5,636 nucleotides of DNA from an uncultured Pseudomonadota bacterium (GTDB taxonomy: Bacteria > Pseudomonadota > Gammaproteobacteria > Burkholderiales > Burkholderiaceae_C), in assembly GCA_900320815.1 (NCBI GenBank), contig ONTY01000113.1:1-5636 (forward strand), written 5' to 3'. The position numbers and the translations under genes were made by a program. This document shows positions 1-5,155 of the stretch, one piece after another. The notes beneath the pieces are model-generated. The model had not been told where the DNA came from and made no database searches. It saw only the letters and a program-made list of their open reading frames with translations. Within the stretch, counting starts at the first letter, position 1, and each line of letters begins with the position of its first letter.

Positions 1-96
1 ATACACGGGCAGAAGCTGTTTGCTAATGGCCAGCGTTGCCGGGTGCAGGCGCGTGCCCGCGCCGCCCGCCAAAATAATGCCTTTGCGGTCAGTCAT
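1..96 (-). CDS. rmlA: Glucose-1-phosphate thymidylyltransferase, N-terminal fragment (cut by window edge)
   Basis: RmlA makes dTDP-glucose and pyrophosphate from dTTP and glucose-1-phosphate, the first step of dTDP-L-rhamnose synthesis in the cytoplasm. Only the first 32 residues are in the window. They start [17 protein letters not shown] and continue to KQLLPVY. The nucleotide-binding signature LAGGxGTRLxPxT (about residues 9-21) and the following KQLLPVY are diagnostic of the RmlA/RffH family. The start at 96 is the usual family start. It lies 6 bases after the rmlD stop, so the genes should be co-transcribed. No Shine-Dalgarno is visible before it (the bases before ATG read AAAACATT), so translation may depend on coupling to rmlD. 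The fragment alone cannot separate RmlA from RffH, but the rmlB-rmlD context favours RmlA. Confidence 0.93.
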   Translation of the reverse strand, partial: MTDRKGIILAGGAGTRLHPATLAISKQLLPVY

Positions 97-102
97 AATG
101 TT

Positions 103-1008
103 TTATGGCGTTTTTGGGAAAGAAATCATTGTAGAAACGGCGCGCGCTACGCCTTGCTGCCAGGGCGGCAGCGTCAGGCCAAAGGTGCGGCGCAGGCAGC
201 TGGTATCCAGCCGTGAATTGAGCGGGCGGCGCGCGGCAGACGGCCATTTGTCCGTCGTAATCGGCAGCACTTCGCGCGCCTTGATTGGAGCGCCCTGCGC
301 GGCGGCGCACTCCAGCACAAAGCGCGCATAGTCCAGCCAGTTTGTTTCGCCGGCGGCTGCGAGGTGATACAGCCCGGCCTTTTCCGGCTGCGCCAGCGTT
401 TGCGCCAGCGCGTGCGCGCTCACGTCAGCAATCAGTTCCGCGCCCGTGGGCGCGCCCCACTGGTCAGCGATGACTTGCAGGCTGTCGCGCTCGGCGGCCA
501 GCCGCAGCATGGTGCGCGCAAAGTTGGCGCCGCGCGCGGCATAGACCCAGCTTGTGCGGAATATCAAGTGCGCGCAGCCGCTTTGCTGGATGGCGCGCTC
601 GCCCGCGAGCTTGCTGGCGCCATAGGCGTTCAGTGGCGCGCAGGCGTCGTCCTCTCTCCACGCGGCGCTGCCGCTGCCGTCAAACACGTAATCGGTGCTG
701 TAGTGCAGCAGCAGCGCGCCGCATTCATGAGCTGCGCGCGCCAGCGCAGCGGGCGCGTCGGCGTTGATGCGCTGCGCGAGTTCGGCTTCGCCCTCCGCCT
801 TGTCCACGGCGGTGTAGGCGGCGGCATTGACGATGGCGCGCGGGTGCAGCGCGCGCACCGTGGCGGCGACGCCTTCCACATCTTCCAGATTGCCGCACAA
901 GCCATCGGCGCCGGCGCGATCCAGCGCGACGACTTCACCCAAAGGGGCAAGCGCGCGCTGCAACTGCCAGCCCACCTGCCCGTTCTTGCCAAACAGGAGT
1001 ATGGTCAT
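103..1008 (-). CDS. rmlD: dTDP-4-dehydrorhamnose reductase
   Basis: This 301-residue protein matches the usual RmlD length (about 290-300). RmlD reduces dTDP-4-dehydrorhamnose to dTDP-L-rhamnose with NAD(P)H, the last step of the pathway. Visible signatures are the Rossmann glycine motif GKNGQVG (residues 7-13), [12 protein letters not shown] (61-72), the STDYVFDG block (104-111), the short-chain dehydrogenase YxxxK pair in YGASK (Y129, K133), FRTSWVYA (150-157) and the C-terminal substrate-loop motif RPLNSRLD (261-268). The start at 1008 puts the beta strand MTILLFG at the N-terminus as in the family. A longer in-frame opening to 1104 would add 32 residues that overlap rmlB and resemble nothing in RmlD. 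The ATG overlaps the rmlB stop by four bases (ATGA), a sign of translational coupling; a weak GGCAGG precedes it. The central enzyme RmlC is not encoded between its neighbours here. Confidence 0.96.
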   Translation of the reverse strand: MTILLFGKNGQVGWQLQRALAPLGEVVALDRAGADGLCGNLEDVEGVAATVRALHPRAIVNAAAYTAVDKAEGEAELAQRINADAPAALARAAHECGALLLHYSTDYVFDGSGSAAWREDDACAPLNAYGASKLAGERAIQQSGCAHLIFRTSWVYAARGANFARTMLRLAAERDSLQVIADQWGAPTGAELIADVSAHALAQTLAQPEKAGLYHLAAAGETNWLDYARFVLECAAAQGAPIKAREVLPITTDKWPSAARRPLNSRLDTSCLRRTFGLTLPPWQQGVARAVSTMISFPKTP

Positions 1009-2078
1009 GCCTGCCCGCCACGATTGCCGTAATTGGCATCTATCCACTGGCGGTATACGCCGCTTTGCACCTGCTGCACCCACTGCGGATGCTCCAGATA
1101 CCACTGCACTGTGAGGCGCAGGCCGCTTTCAAAGGTCTGCGCCGGGCGCCAGCCCAGTTCGCGCTCAATCAGGCTGGCGTCAATCGCATAGCGCCTATCG
1201 TGCCCGGGGCGGTCCGTGACGTGGCGAATCTGCTGCGCGTAACTCGCGCCATCGGCGCGCGGGCGCAATTCATCCAGCAGCGCGCACACGGCGTGAACGA
1301 TGTCCAGATTGGTTTTTTCGTTGCAGCCGCCGATGTTGTAGACGCTGCCCGGGCGCGCCGCCTCCAGCACGCGGCGCAGCGCGCTGCAGTGGTCGCCCAC
1401 ATACAGCCAGTCGCGCACCTGCTGCCCGTCGCCATAAATGGGCAATTCCTTGCCCGCCAGCGCATTGACGATGAGCAGCGGGATGAACTTTTCCGGGAAA
1501 TGCAGCGGCCCGTAGTTGTTGGAGCAGTGCGTGGTGATGGTGGGCAGGCCGTAGGTGCTGTGCCAGGCGCGCGCCAGATGGTCGCTGCCCGCCTTGCTGG
1601 CGCTGTAGGGGCTGTTGGGCTCGTAGGGGTGCTGCTCGGTAAACGCCGGCGCATCCGGCGCCAACGAGCCGTAGACCTCGTCGGTGGAAACGTGCACAAA
1701 GCGGAACGCCTCCTTTTCTTCCTGCGGCAGTGCATTCCAGTGCGCGCGCACTGCCTCCAGCAGGCGGAACGTGCCCATGACATTCGTTTCCAGAAAGGCG
1801 GCGGCGCCCGTGATGGAGCGGTCCACATGGCTTTCGGCGGCAAAGTGCACCACGGCGCGCGGGCGGTGCTCCGCCAGCAGGCGGGCGACCAGCGCGCCGT
1901 CGCCGATGTCGCCGTGCACAAAGGTGTGGCGCGCATCGCCGCTCAAGGGTTCAAGGTTGGCAAGGTTGCCCGCGTAGGTGAGCGCGTCCAGGTTGAGCAC
2001 TGGCTCCTCGCGCTCTGCCAGCCAGTCCAGCACAAAGTTGCTGCCGATGAAGCCGGCGCCGCCGGTGACGAGAATCAT
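1005..2078 (-). CDS. rmlB: dTDP-glucose 4,6-dehydratase
   Basis: RmlB converts dTDP-D-glucose to dTDP-4-keto-6-deoxyglucose using bound NAD+, the second step of dTDP-rhamnose synthesis. The protein has 357 residues, normal for RmlB. It shows the NAD-binding GGAGFIG (residues 6-12), [13 protein letters not shown] (30-42), [12 protein letters not shown] (78-89), the catalytic TDE triad segment STDEVYGS (T132, D133, E134), the YSASK catalytic tyrosine/lysine (Y158, K162), CSNNYGP (185-191) and the sugar-nucleotide loop [12 protein letters not shown] (289-300). Start 2078 is fixed by MILVTGGAG at the N-terminus; a 26-residue upstream extension is in frame but has no family likeness. There is no clear Shine-Dalgarno, and the leader before the ATG is pyrimidine-rich. 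It is the first gene of the operon and reads away from the TPR gene. The paralogue RffG is a possible alternative name, but the adjacent rmlD and rmlA favour RmlB. Confidence 0.97.
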   Translation of the reverse strand: MILVTGGAGFIGSNFVLDWLAEREEPVLNLDALTYAGNLANLEPLSGDARHTFVHGDIGDGALVARLLAEHRPRAVVHFAAESHVDRSITGAAAFLETNVMGTFRLLEAVRAHWNALPQEEKEAFRFVHVSTDEVYGSLAPDAPAFTEQHPYEPNSPYSASKAGSDHLARAWHSTYGLPTITTHCSNNYGPLHFPEKFIPLLIVNALAGKELPIYGDGQQVRDWLYVGDHCSALRRVLEAARPGSVYNIGGCNEKTNLDIVHAVCALLDELRPRADGASYAQQIRHVTDRPGHDRRYAIDASLIERELGWRPAQTFESGLRLTVQWYLEHPQWVQQVQSGVYRQWIDANYGNRGGQA

Positions 2079-2111
2079 GGGAATTGAAGACAAGGGACAA
2101 AGAAAAACGTG

Positions 2112-2152
2112 AAAAAAAGGCGCACAGCCCATTGGCACTGCCGCCCTGCGCC
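2112..2152 (-). terminator. Terminator-like hairpin in the rmlB leader (possible attenuator)
   Basis: Read on the minus strand, GGCGCA (2152-2147) can pair with TGCGCC (2124-2119). The second arm is followed at once by seven T residues (2118-2112), then CACG and another T run. The 22-base loop contains a smaller GGC-AGT-GCC hairpin. A GC-rich stem plus U-tract is the form of a Rho-independent terminator, but there is no gene upstream on this strand for it to end, and rmlB starts 33 bases later. It could therefore be an attenuator of the rml operon or a block on antisense transcription arriving from the TPR gene. The 6-bp stem with a long loop is modest, so coincidence is possible. Confidence 0.4.
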
Positions 2153-2160
2153 ACAATTAT
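2132..2160 (+). promoter_or_regulatory. Candidate sigma-70-type promoter for the TPR-like gene
   Basis: TTGGCA (2132-2137, four of six matches to TTGACA) is followed after 17 bases by AATTAT (2155-2160), in one of the few AT-rich patches of the divergent region. The predicted transcription start near 2167 would give a leader of about 130 bases before the TPR gene. The -10 match is only partial, so this is a visual candidate. Confidence 0.3.
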
Positions 2161-2184
2161 TGCAGCGTCCTCTCACGCCACAGC
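2156..2184 (-). promoter_or_regulatory. Candidate promoter for the rml operon, overlapping the plus-strand -10
   Basis: On the minus strand AATAAT (2161-2156) matches five of six bases of the -10 consensus. The hexamer 17 bases upstream is CTGTGG (2184-2179), a poor -35. A start near 2149 would give a leader of about 70 bases. The element shares its bases with the -10 proposed for the opposite strand, so the two transcription units may compete. A start this close would also leave the first arm of the rmlB-leader hairpin only partly transcribed, so one of the two calls may be wrong. Confidence 0.2.
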
Positions 2185-2237
2185 GCCAGCGGCGCCCCAT
2201 GAGCATGAACCCTCTGACATCTGCACGGCTTCCTCTT

Positions 2238-2258
2238 GGCGCCGGACACTCCGGCACC
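2238..2258. repeat. GC-rich hairpin in the TPR-gene leader
   Basis: GCCGGA (2241-2246) and TCCGGC (2250-2255) form a perfect 6-bp stem with a CAC loop. One mismatch (C2240/A2256) then allows two more G-C pairs outward. It lies about 40 bases before the start codon and is not followed by a T-run on either strand, so it is not an intrinsic terminator. It could be an operator half-site pair or an RNA structure in the leader; its role is unknown. Confidence 0.35.
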
Positions 2259-2299
2259 AGACCACCTGCCACCTGCCTGCGCTGCCCGGGAGGCGCACG

Positions 2300-3073
2300 A
2301 TGAGGCACTGGATGCAGGCGCCCTGCGTGGGGCAGTTTTCTTTCACTCGCGAGCGCGTGCGCGCGCACTGGAGCGCGCTGCACACCGCCGATGCCCTGCC
2401 CTGCCCCACGGATGACGCACTGCTCGACGGCTGGGCACTGTTTCACACCGGGCTGCTCGAGCGCGCACAGCACACCGGCCATGCACTGCCAGGCGTGCGC
2501 GGTGCGGCGCTGGCGTGCCGCGCCAGCGCCTGCCACGCCCGGCCGGTGGAGCACAGCAGCGGCGAGCGGCTGCGGCTGCTGCTGCGCCTGCACATGCGCG
2601 CCTGCACCTTTGCCGCCTTTGCCCCGCGCGAGGCTGGCGCCTGGTTCTGGCAGGGCTGGGCGCTGACGCAATACGTGCGCTTTGGCGGTATCGCCCCCGC
2701 GCTCTCGCAAGGCTTTGTGGCACCTGCGCTGGCGGCGCTGCGCACGGCGCTGCTGCTGGATGCCACGCATCCCTTCGCGCACCTGACGCTCGGGCTGCTC
2801 CACGCCAGCCTCATCAACACCCTTGGCGCCATCGGCGCGCTCATGGGCTATGGCGTGCGCGAAGGCGCCGCTTTGCTGCACCTGCGCACCGCTGTGCAGG
2901 CCGCTCCCACCTGCCCCGCCGTGCTGCACGAAGCAGCGCAGGCGCTGCTGCTGCTGGGCGAGGGCAACTTGCCCGAAGCCATCACCCTGATTGAGCGCGC
3001 CGCCCACCACAGCGCGCGCGACGCCAGCGAGTGGCTGTGGGTAGAGCTGGCGCGTGCGCAGCTTGAACTCTAA
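2300..3073 (+). CDS. TPR-like protein of unknown function, Burkholderiales type
   Basis: This 257-residue protein starts MRHWMQAP. No signal peptide or membrane span is evident, so it is probably cytoplasmic. From about residue 110 it is helical and alanine/leucine-rich with TPR-like pairs: about 140-172 (ALAALRTALLLDATHPFAH, then LGLLHAS), 187-220 (LLHLRTAVQAAP, then AAQALLLLG) and 223-257 (EAITLIERAA to the end). The order, including GALMGYG before the second pair and VELARAQLEL at the C-terminus, resembles an uncharacterised TPR family I remember from Burkholderiales. The function is not known and I assign none. The start is chosen for its Shine-Dalgarno GGGAGG (2288-2293) six bases upstream. 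The frame stays open for another 72 codons, but that stretch is low-quality and overlaps the divergent control region. It is separate from rml, which is on the other strand, and is followed by rodA in the same direction after 147 bases. Confidence 0.75.
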   Translation: MRHWMQAPCVGQFSFTRERVRAHWSALHTADALPCPTDDALLDGWALFHTGLLERAQHTGHALPGVRGAALACRASACHARPVEHSSGERLRLLLRLHMRACTFAAFAPREAGAWFWQGWALTQYVRFGGIAPALSQGFVAPALAALRTALLLDATHPFAHLTLGLLHASLINTLGAIGALMGYGVREGAALLHLRTAVQAAPTCPAVLHEAAQALLLLGEGNLPEAITLIERAAHHSARDASEWLWVELARAQLEL

Positions 3074-3220
3074 ATACTCCTATATCAAGTTCACAATAAA
3101 GAGCATAAAACGCGGGCAACAAAAAGATACCCCAGCGACTCCCCAAACATTTTGGAGCCTGCCACGCCGCCATGCTGCACTGCGCCATACGCGCTGCCTG
3201 CGCCTTGATAATTGCGGCAT
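3074..3220 (+). other. Spacer between the TPR-like gene and rodA
   Basis: The first 60 bases are AT-rich, unlike the rest of the window, and carry no convincing -35/-10 pair. A weak stem-loop (CCAAA 3143-3147 with TTTGG 3151-3155) lies in the middle, without a T-run. No terminator is seen, so readthrough from the TPR-like gene into rodA is possible. GATAAT at 3207-3212 matches five of six bases of a -10 box but has no good -35, and it sits only 8 bases before the rodA ATG. No Shine-Dalgarno precedes rodA. Confidence 0.4.
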
Positions 3221-4471
3221 ATGTCCGTTGTGTTTGAAAAACCCCCTCTCTCGCAGCGCCTGCTGCCGCTGCTGCGCGGCTTTGATGGCACGCTGCTGCT
3301 GGCCATCGCGCTGCTGTGCAGCCTTGGGCTGCTGGCGATGTACTCCACCGGTCACGACCACGGCACGCGCTTTGCCGACCACGCGCGCAACATGCTGCTG
3401 GCCGCCTGCCTGATGTTCATCGTCGCGCAAGTGCCGCCGCAGCGCCTCATGCATCTGGCGGTGCCGCTCTACAGCGTGGGCGTGGCGCTGCTGGTGGCCG
3501 TGGCGGTGGCGGGAATTACAAAAAAAGGGGCGCAGCGCTGGATTAATGTGGGCATTGTGATTCAGCCCAGCGAACTGATGAAAATTGCCATGCCGCTGAT
3601 GCTGGCGTGGTGGTTTCAAAAACGAGAGGGGCGACGCGGCGCATTCAATTTTATGGCAGCCTTTGCGCTGCTGGGGCTGGCGGCGGGGCTGATTGTGCGT
3701 CAGCCAGATTTGGGCACCGCTCTTTTGGTGCTGGCAGCCGGGCTGTCTGTGATTTTCTTTGCCGGCTTGCCGTGGCCGCTGGTGCTGCCGCCACTGCTGG
3801 CTGCGGCCATTGGCATTGCGCTGCTCATTGTGTACCAGCAGCCGCTGTGCGCGGATGGCGTCGATTGGCATTTTCTACATGAATATCAGCGCCAGCGCGT
3901 ATGCACGCTGCTGGACCCGATGCGCGACCCGCTGAACAAGGGCTTCCACACGCTGCAGGGGATGATTGCCATTGGCTCGGGCGGCTTTTATGGCAAAGGC
4001 TTCATGCAGGGCACGCAAACGCATTTGGAGTTCATTCCGGAGCGAACCACGGACTTTATTTTTGCCGCATTTTCCGAGGAGTTTGGCCTGGTGGGCAATC
4101 TAGTGCTCATCGCCTGCTTTGTGATGCTGATTTTGCGCGCGCTGGCCATTGCGACAAACGCGCACACCGTGTTTGCGCGACTGCTGGCGGCCAGCATTGC
4201 CATGATTTTTTTCACCTATGCGTTTGTCAATATGGGCATGGTCAGCGGCATTTTGCCCGTGGTGGGAGTGCCGCTGCCGTTTATCAGCTACGGTGGCACG
4301 GCAATGGTGACGCTGGGGCTGGCGCTGGGAATGCTGTTTTCCATTGCGCGCGAGCAGCACAGCGCGCGGCGCAACGGCACCACCGCTGGCAGCTACGCAG
4401 ACTATGGCGGCCTCACTGCGGCACAGCACGCCTACCGCCGGTTGCGCGTGAACAGCTTCTCGAATGGCTAA
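3221..4471 (+). CDS. rodA: Rod-shape SEDS peptidoglycan glycosyltransferase RodA
   Basis: RodA polymerises lipid II glycan strands in the inner membrane with the transpeptidase PBP2 (MrdA) and the MreBCD scaffold during side-wall growth. The protein has 416 residues and about ten hydrophobic spans between residues 24 and 376. SEDS signatures are KKGAQRWINVG (101-111), QPSELMK (115-121), QPDLGT (161-166), IGSGGFYGKG (251-260), the PERTTDFIFA block (273-282), where D278 aligns with the catalytic aspartate of known RodA proteins, and the PVVGVPLPFISYGGT block (346-360). The CADGVDW loop and MRDPLNKGFH mark it as RodA rather than FtsW. ATG 3221 is preferred over TTG 3212; neither has a Shine-Dalgarno. 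The last 38 or so residues form a polar, arginine-rich tail that seems longer than in the relatives I recall. Usual partners mreBCD and mrdA are absent from the window. A hairpin and a terminator follow. Confidence 0.95.
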   Translation: MSVVFEKPPLSQRLLPLLRGFDGTLLLAIALLCSLGLLAMYSTGHDHGTRFADHARNMLLAACLMFIVAQVPPQRLMHLAVPLYSVGVALLVAVAVAGITKKGAQRWINVGIVIQPSELMKIAMPLMLAWWFQKREGRRGAFNFMAAFALLGLAAGLIVRQPDLGTALLVLAAGLSVIFFAGLPWPLVLPPLLAAAIGIALLIVYQQPLCADGVDWHFLHEYQRQRVCTLLDPMRDPLNKGFHTLQGMIAIGSGGFYGKGFMQGTQTHLEFIPERTTDFIFAAFSEEFGLVGNLVLIACFVMLILRALAIATNAHTVFARLLAASIAMIFFTYAFVNMGMVSGILPVVGVPLPFISYGGTAMVTLGLALGMLFSIAREQHSARRNGTTAGSYADYGGLTAAQHAYRRLRVNSFSNG

Positions 4472-4510
4472 ACGGTATGTATCCGAATACCCATAAATAC
4501 AACACTCTGC

Positions 4511-4531
4511 TGCCCGCATGGTATGCGGGCA
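4511..4531. repeat. Perfect 9-bp hairpin downstream of rodA
   Basis: TGCCCGCAT (4511-4519) and ATGCGGGCA (4523-4531) are perfect complements around a GGT loop, starting 39 bases after the rodA stop. Neither strand has a T-run beside it, so it is not a classical intrinsic terminator. It may protect the 3' end of the rodA transcript, cause a pause, or be the first stem of the structured leader of the next gene. Confidence 0.6.
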
Positions 4532-4570
4532 ATAGAGAAATACCCCTCTCTCTCATACAGCGCATCAGCA

Positions 4571-4590
4571 GTCGCAGCAATTGCAGCGAC
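4571..4590. repeat. 20-base near-perfect palindrome
   Basis: The two halves GTCGCAGCAA and TTGCAGCGAC are reverse complements except for one opposed A/A pair (4576 and 4585), with GCAATTGC at the centre. The symmetry fits a dimeric repressor operator, or a stem in RNA with a small loop. It lies 15 bases before the terminator stem and 75 bases before the I78 start codon. No regulator is known for it. Confidence 0.4.
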
Positions 4591-4605
4591 AATCACGCCC
4601 ACCGC

Positions 4606-4638
4606 ACCGCCTGGGGCGGTTTTTGTTTTTTGTTTTTT
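4606..4638 (+). terminator. Rho-independent terminator between rodA and the I78 inhibitor gene
   Basis: ACCGCC (4606-4611) pairs perfectly with GGCGGT (4615-4620) across a TGG loop. The stem is followed by a long T-rich tract (4620-4638) interrupted by only two G residues. On the other strand the stem has no T-run, so it acts only on plus-strand transcription. It would end rodA transcripts 135 bases past the stop codon. Its T-tract ends only 27 bases before the next start codon, too little room for a promoter in between, so it may also work as an attenuator for the inhibitor gene. Confidence 0.85.
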
Positions 4639-4640
4639 GG

Positions 4641-4659
4641 CGCCCACTTGGGGCGGGAG
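4641..4659 (+). promoter_or_regulatory. Hairpin touching the Shine-Dalgarno of the I78 gene
   Basis: CGCCC (4641-4645) can pair with GGGCG (4651-4655) across ACTTG. The Shine-Dalgarno GGGAG (4655-4659), six bases before ATG 4666, starts at the last base of that stem. The same CGCCC could instead pair with GGGCG (4614-4618) in the right arm of the terminator, so the two structures can be drawn as alternatives. This is base-pairing logic only. Confidence 0.35.
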
Positions 4660-4665
4660 TTTGCA

Positions 4666-5088
4666 ATGACATCGATGCGCAGTGAAATCCCTGGCAGCCG
4701 GCACAACGCACCGGCGCTCAAACCTGCCCAGCGGCTGGCAACGTTGGCTGGTGCGGCGTGTGCTGCATCGTGGGCGCTGGCGGCATGCGCGGCACAGACG
4801 CCCGAGGCGCCAGCAGCCGCAAAAGCCGCCGCCAGCGGCAGCACCGACACCGTGGTGCTCAGCAGCGGCGTGGCGCCGCGCTTGCAATGCAGCTCGCAAG
4901 CGGCGCAGGCACTCGTTGGTCAGTCGTACGAGGGACAGGCAACGCTGGTGCGCGCGCTGCAGCTGGCCGGTGCCGATGAAGTGCGACTGCTGCATGTGGG
5001 GCAATCCGTGACCAAGGAGTTCAAGCGCGGGCGTGTGAACGTTGTCATTGACGTGGCGCAGCGTGTGGCGGCGGTGCGCTGCGGCTGA
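4666..5088 (+). CDS. I78-family peptidase inhibitor lipoprotein
   Basis: This 140-residue protein likely inhibits serine proteases outside the cytoplasm. The I78 family is known from the Aspergillus elastase inhibitor AFUEI and many short proteobacterial exported proteins. The N-terminus has a long polar n-region, then LATLAGAACAASWALAAC, a lipoprotein signal peptide with lipobox LAAC and acylated C41. Alanine follows the cysteine, so outer-membrane sorting is expected. Residues 42-70 are an Ala-rich linker. The I78 domain spans about 75-140: C75 followed by AQALVGQ (80-86), VRLLHVGQSVT (106-116), FKRGRVNVVID (119-129) and the terminal VRCG with C139. The two domain cysteines probably form the family disulfide. 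The start is set by GGGAG six bases upstream; a second ATG at 4675 is less well spaced. The frame is open further upstream but runs through the terminator. It is followed by a protease-like lipoprotein gene, a possible target. Confidence 0.85.
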   Translation: MTSMRSEIPGSRHNAPALKPAQRLATLAGAACAASWALAACAAQTPEAPAAAKAAASGSTDTVVLSSGVAPRLQCSSQAAQALVGQSYEGQATLVRALQLAGADEVRLLHVGQSVTKEFKRGRVNVVIDVAQRVAAVRCG

Positions 5089-5155
5089 TAGCGCAGCGCC
5101 AGTGGCTGTCCTTTTTTCATGTTCTGTGTTGTTTTGGAATATGCAGGAGCCTTCC
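5089..5155 (+). other. Short spacer between inhibitor and protease-like gene
   Basis: This 67-base spacer contains a poor bulged stem (CAG 5094-5096 plus CC 5099-5100 against GG 5104-5105 plus CTG 5106-5108) three bases before six T residues (5112-5117). It could be a leaky terminator. No convincing promoter is seen. Near its end is the Shine-Dalgarno AGGAG (5145-5149), so the two lipoprotein genes may share a transcript. Confidence 0.35.

Noticed and set aside
364..1032. 222-codon plus-strand open frame antisense to rmlD
   Set aside because: Composition is a shadow of rmlD codon use, with no Shine-Dalgarno and no recognisable motif.
1009..1104. 32-codon N-terminal extension of rmlD
   Set aside because: RmlD proteins begin at the MTILLFG strand, and the extension would overlap the rmlB coding end by about 100 bases.
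1065..2087. 340-codon plus-strand open frame antisense to rmlB
   Set aside because: It mirrors rmlB almost exactly, and the rmlB product has all catalytic motifs. Long antisense frames are expected in GC-rich DNA; the translation shows no family likeness.
2079..2156. 26-codon N-terminal extension of rmlB
   Set aside because: RmlB proteins begin directly with the MILVTGGAG strand; the extension runs through the leader hairpin and T-tract.
2084..2299. 72-codon N-terminal extension of the TPR-like protein
   Set aside because: No family likeness, overlap with the divergent promoter region, and the clear GGGAGG before ATG 2300.
2075..3010. 311-codon minus-strand open frame across the TPR-like gene
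   Set aside because: Low-complexity Gln/Arg/Ala translation antisense to a gene with a good Shine-Dalgarno and TPR-like pattern; it would also overlap the rmlB start.
3172..3237. 21-codon hydrophobic small open frame overlapping the rodA start
   Set aside because: No well-placed Shine-Dalgarno and very short; overlap with rodA is out of frame and probably chance.
3080..3871. 263-codon minus-strand open frame antisense to rodA
   Set aside because: His/Gln/Arg-rich translation typical of a shadow frame; RodA is unambiguous on the other strand.
4477..4665. 63-codon in-frame extension of the I78 protein from ATG 4477
   Set aside because: It would be translated through the hairpins and the terminator and would place the lipoprotein signal about 100 residues inside the protein.
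5094..5117. Possible terminator after the I78 gene
   Set aside because: The stem is short and bulged, with only six T residues after a gap; too weak to call.
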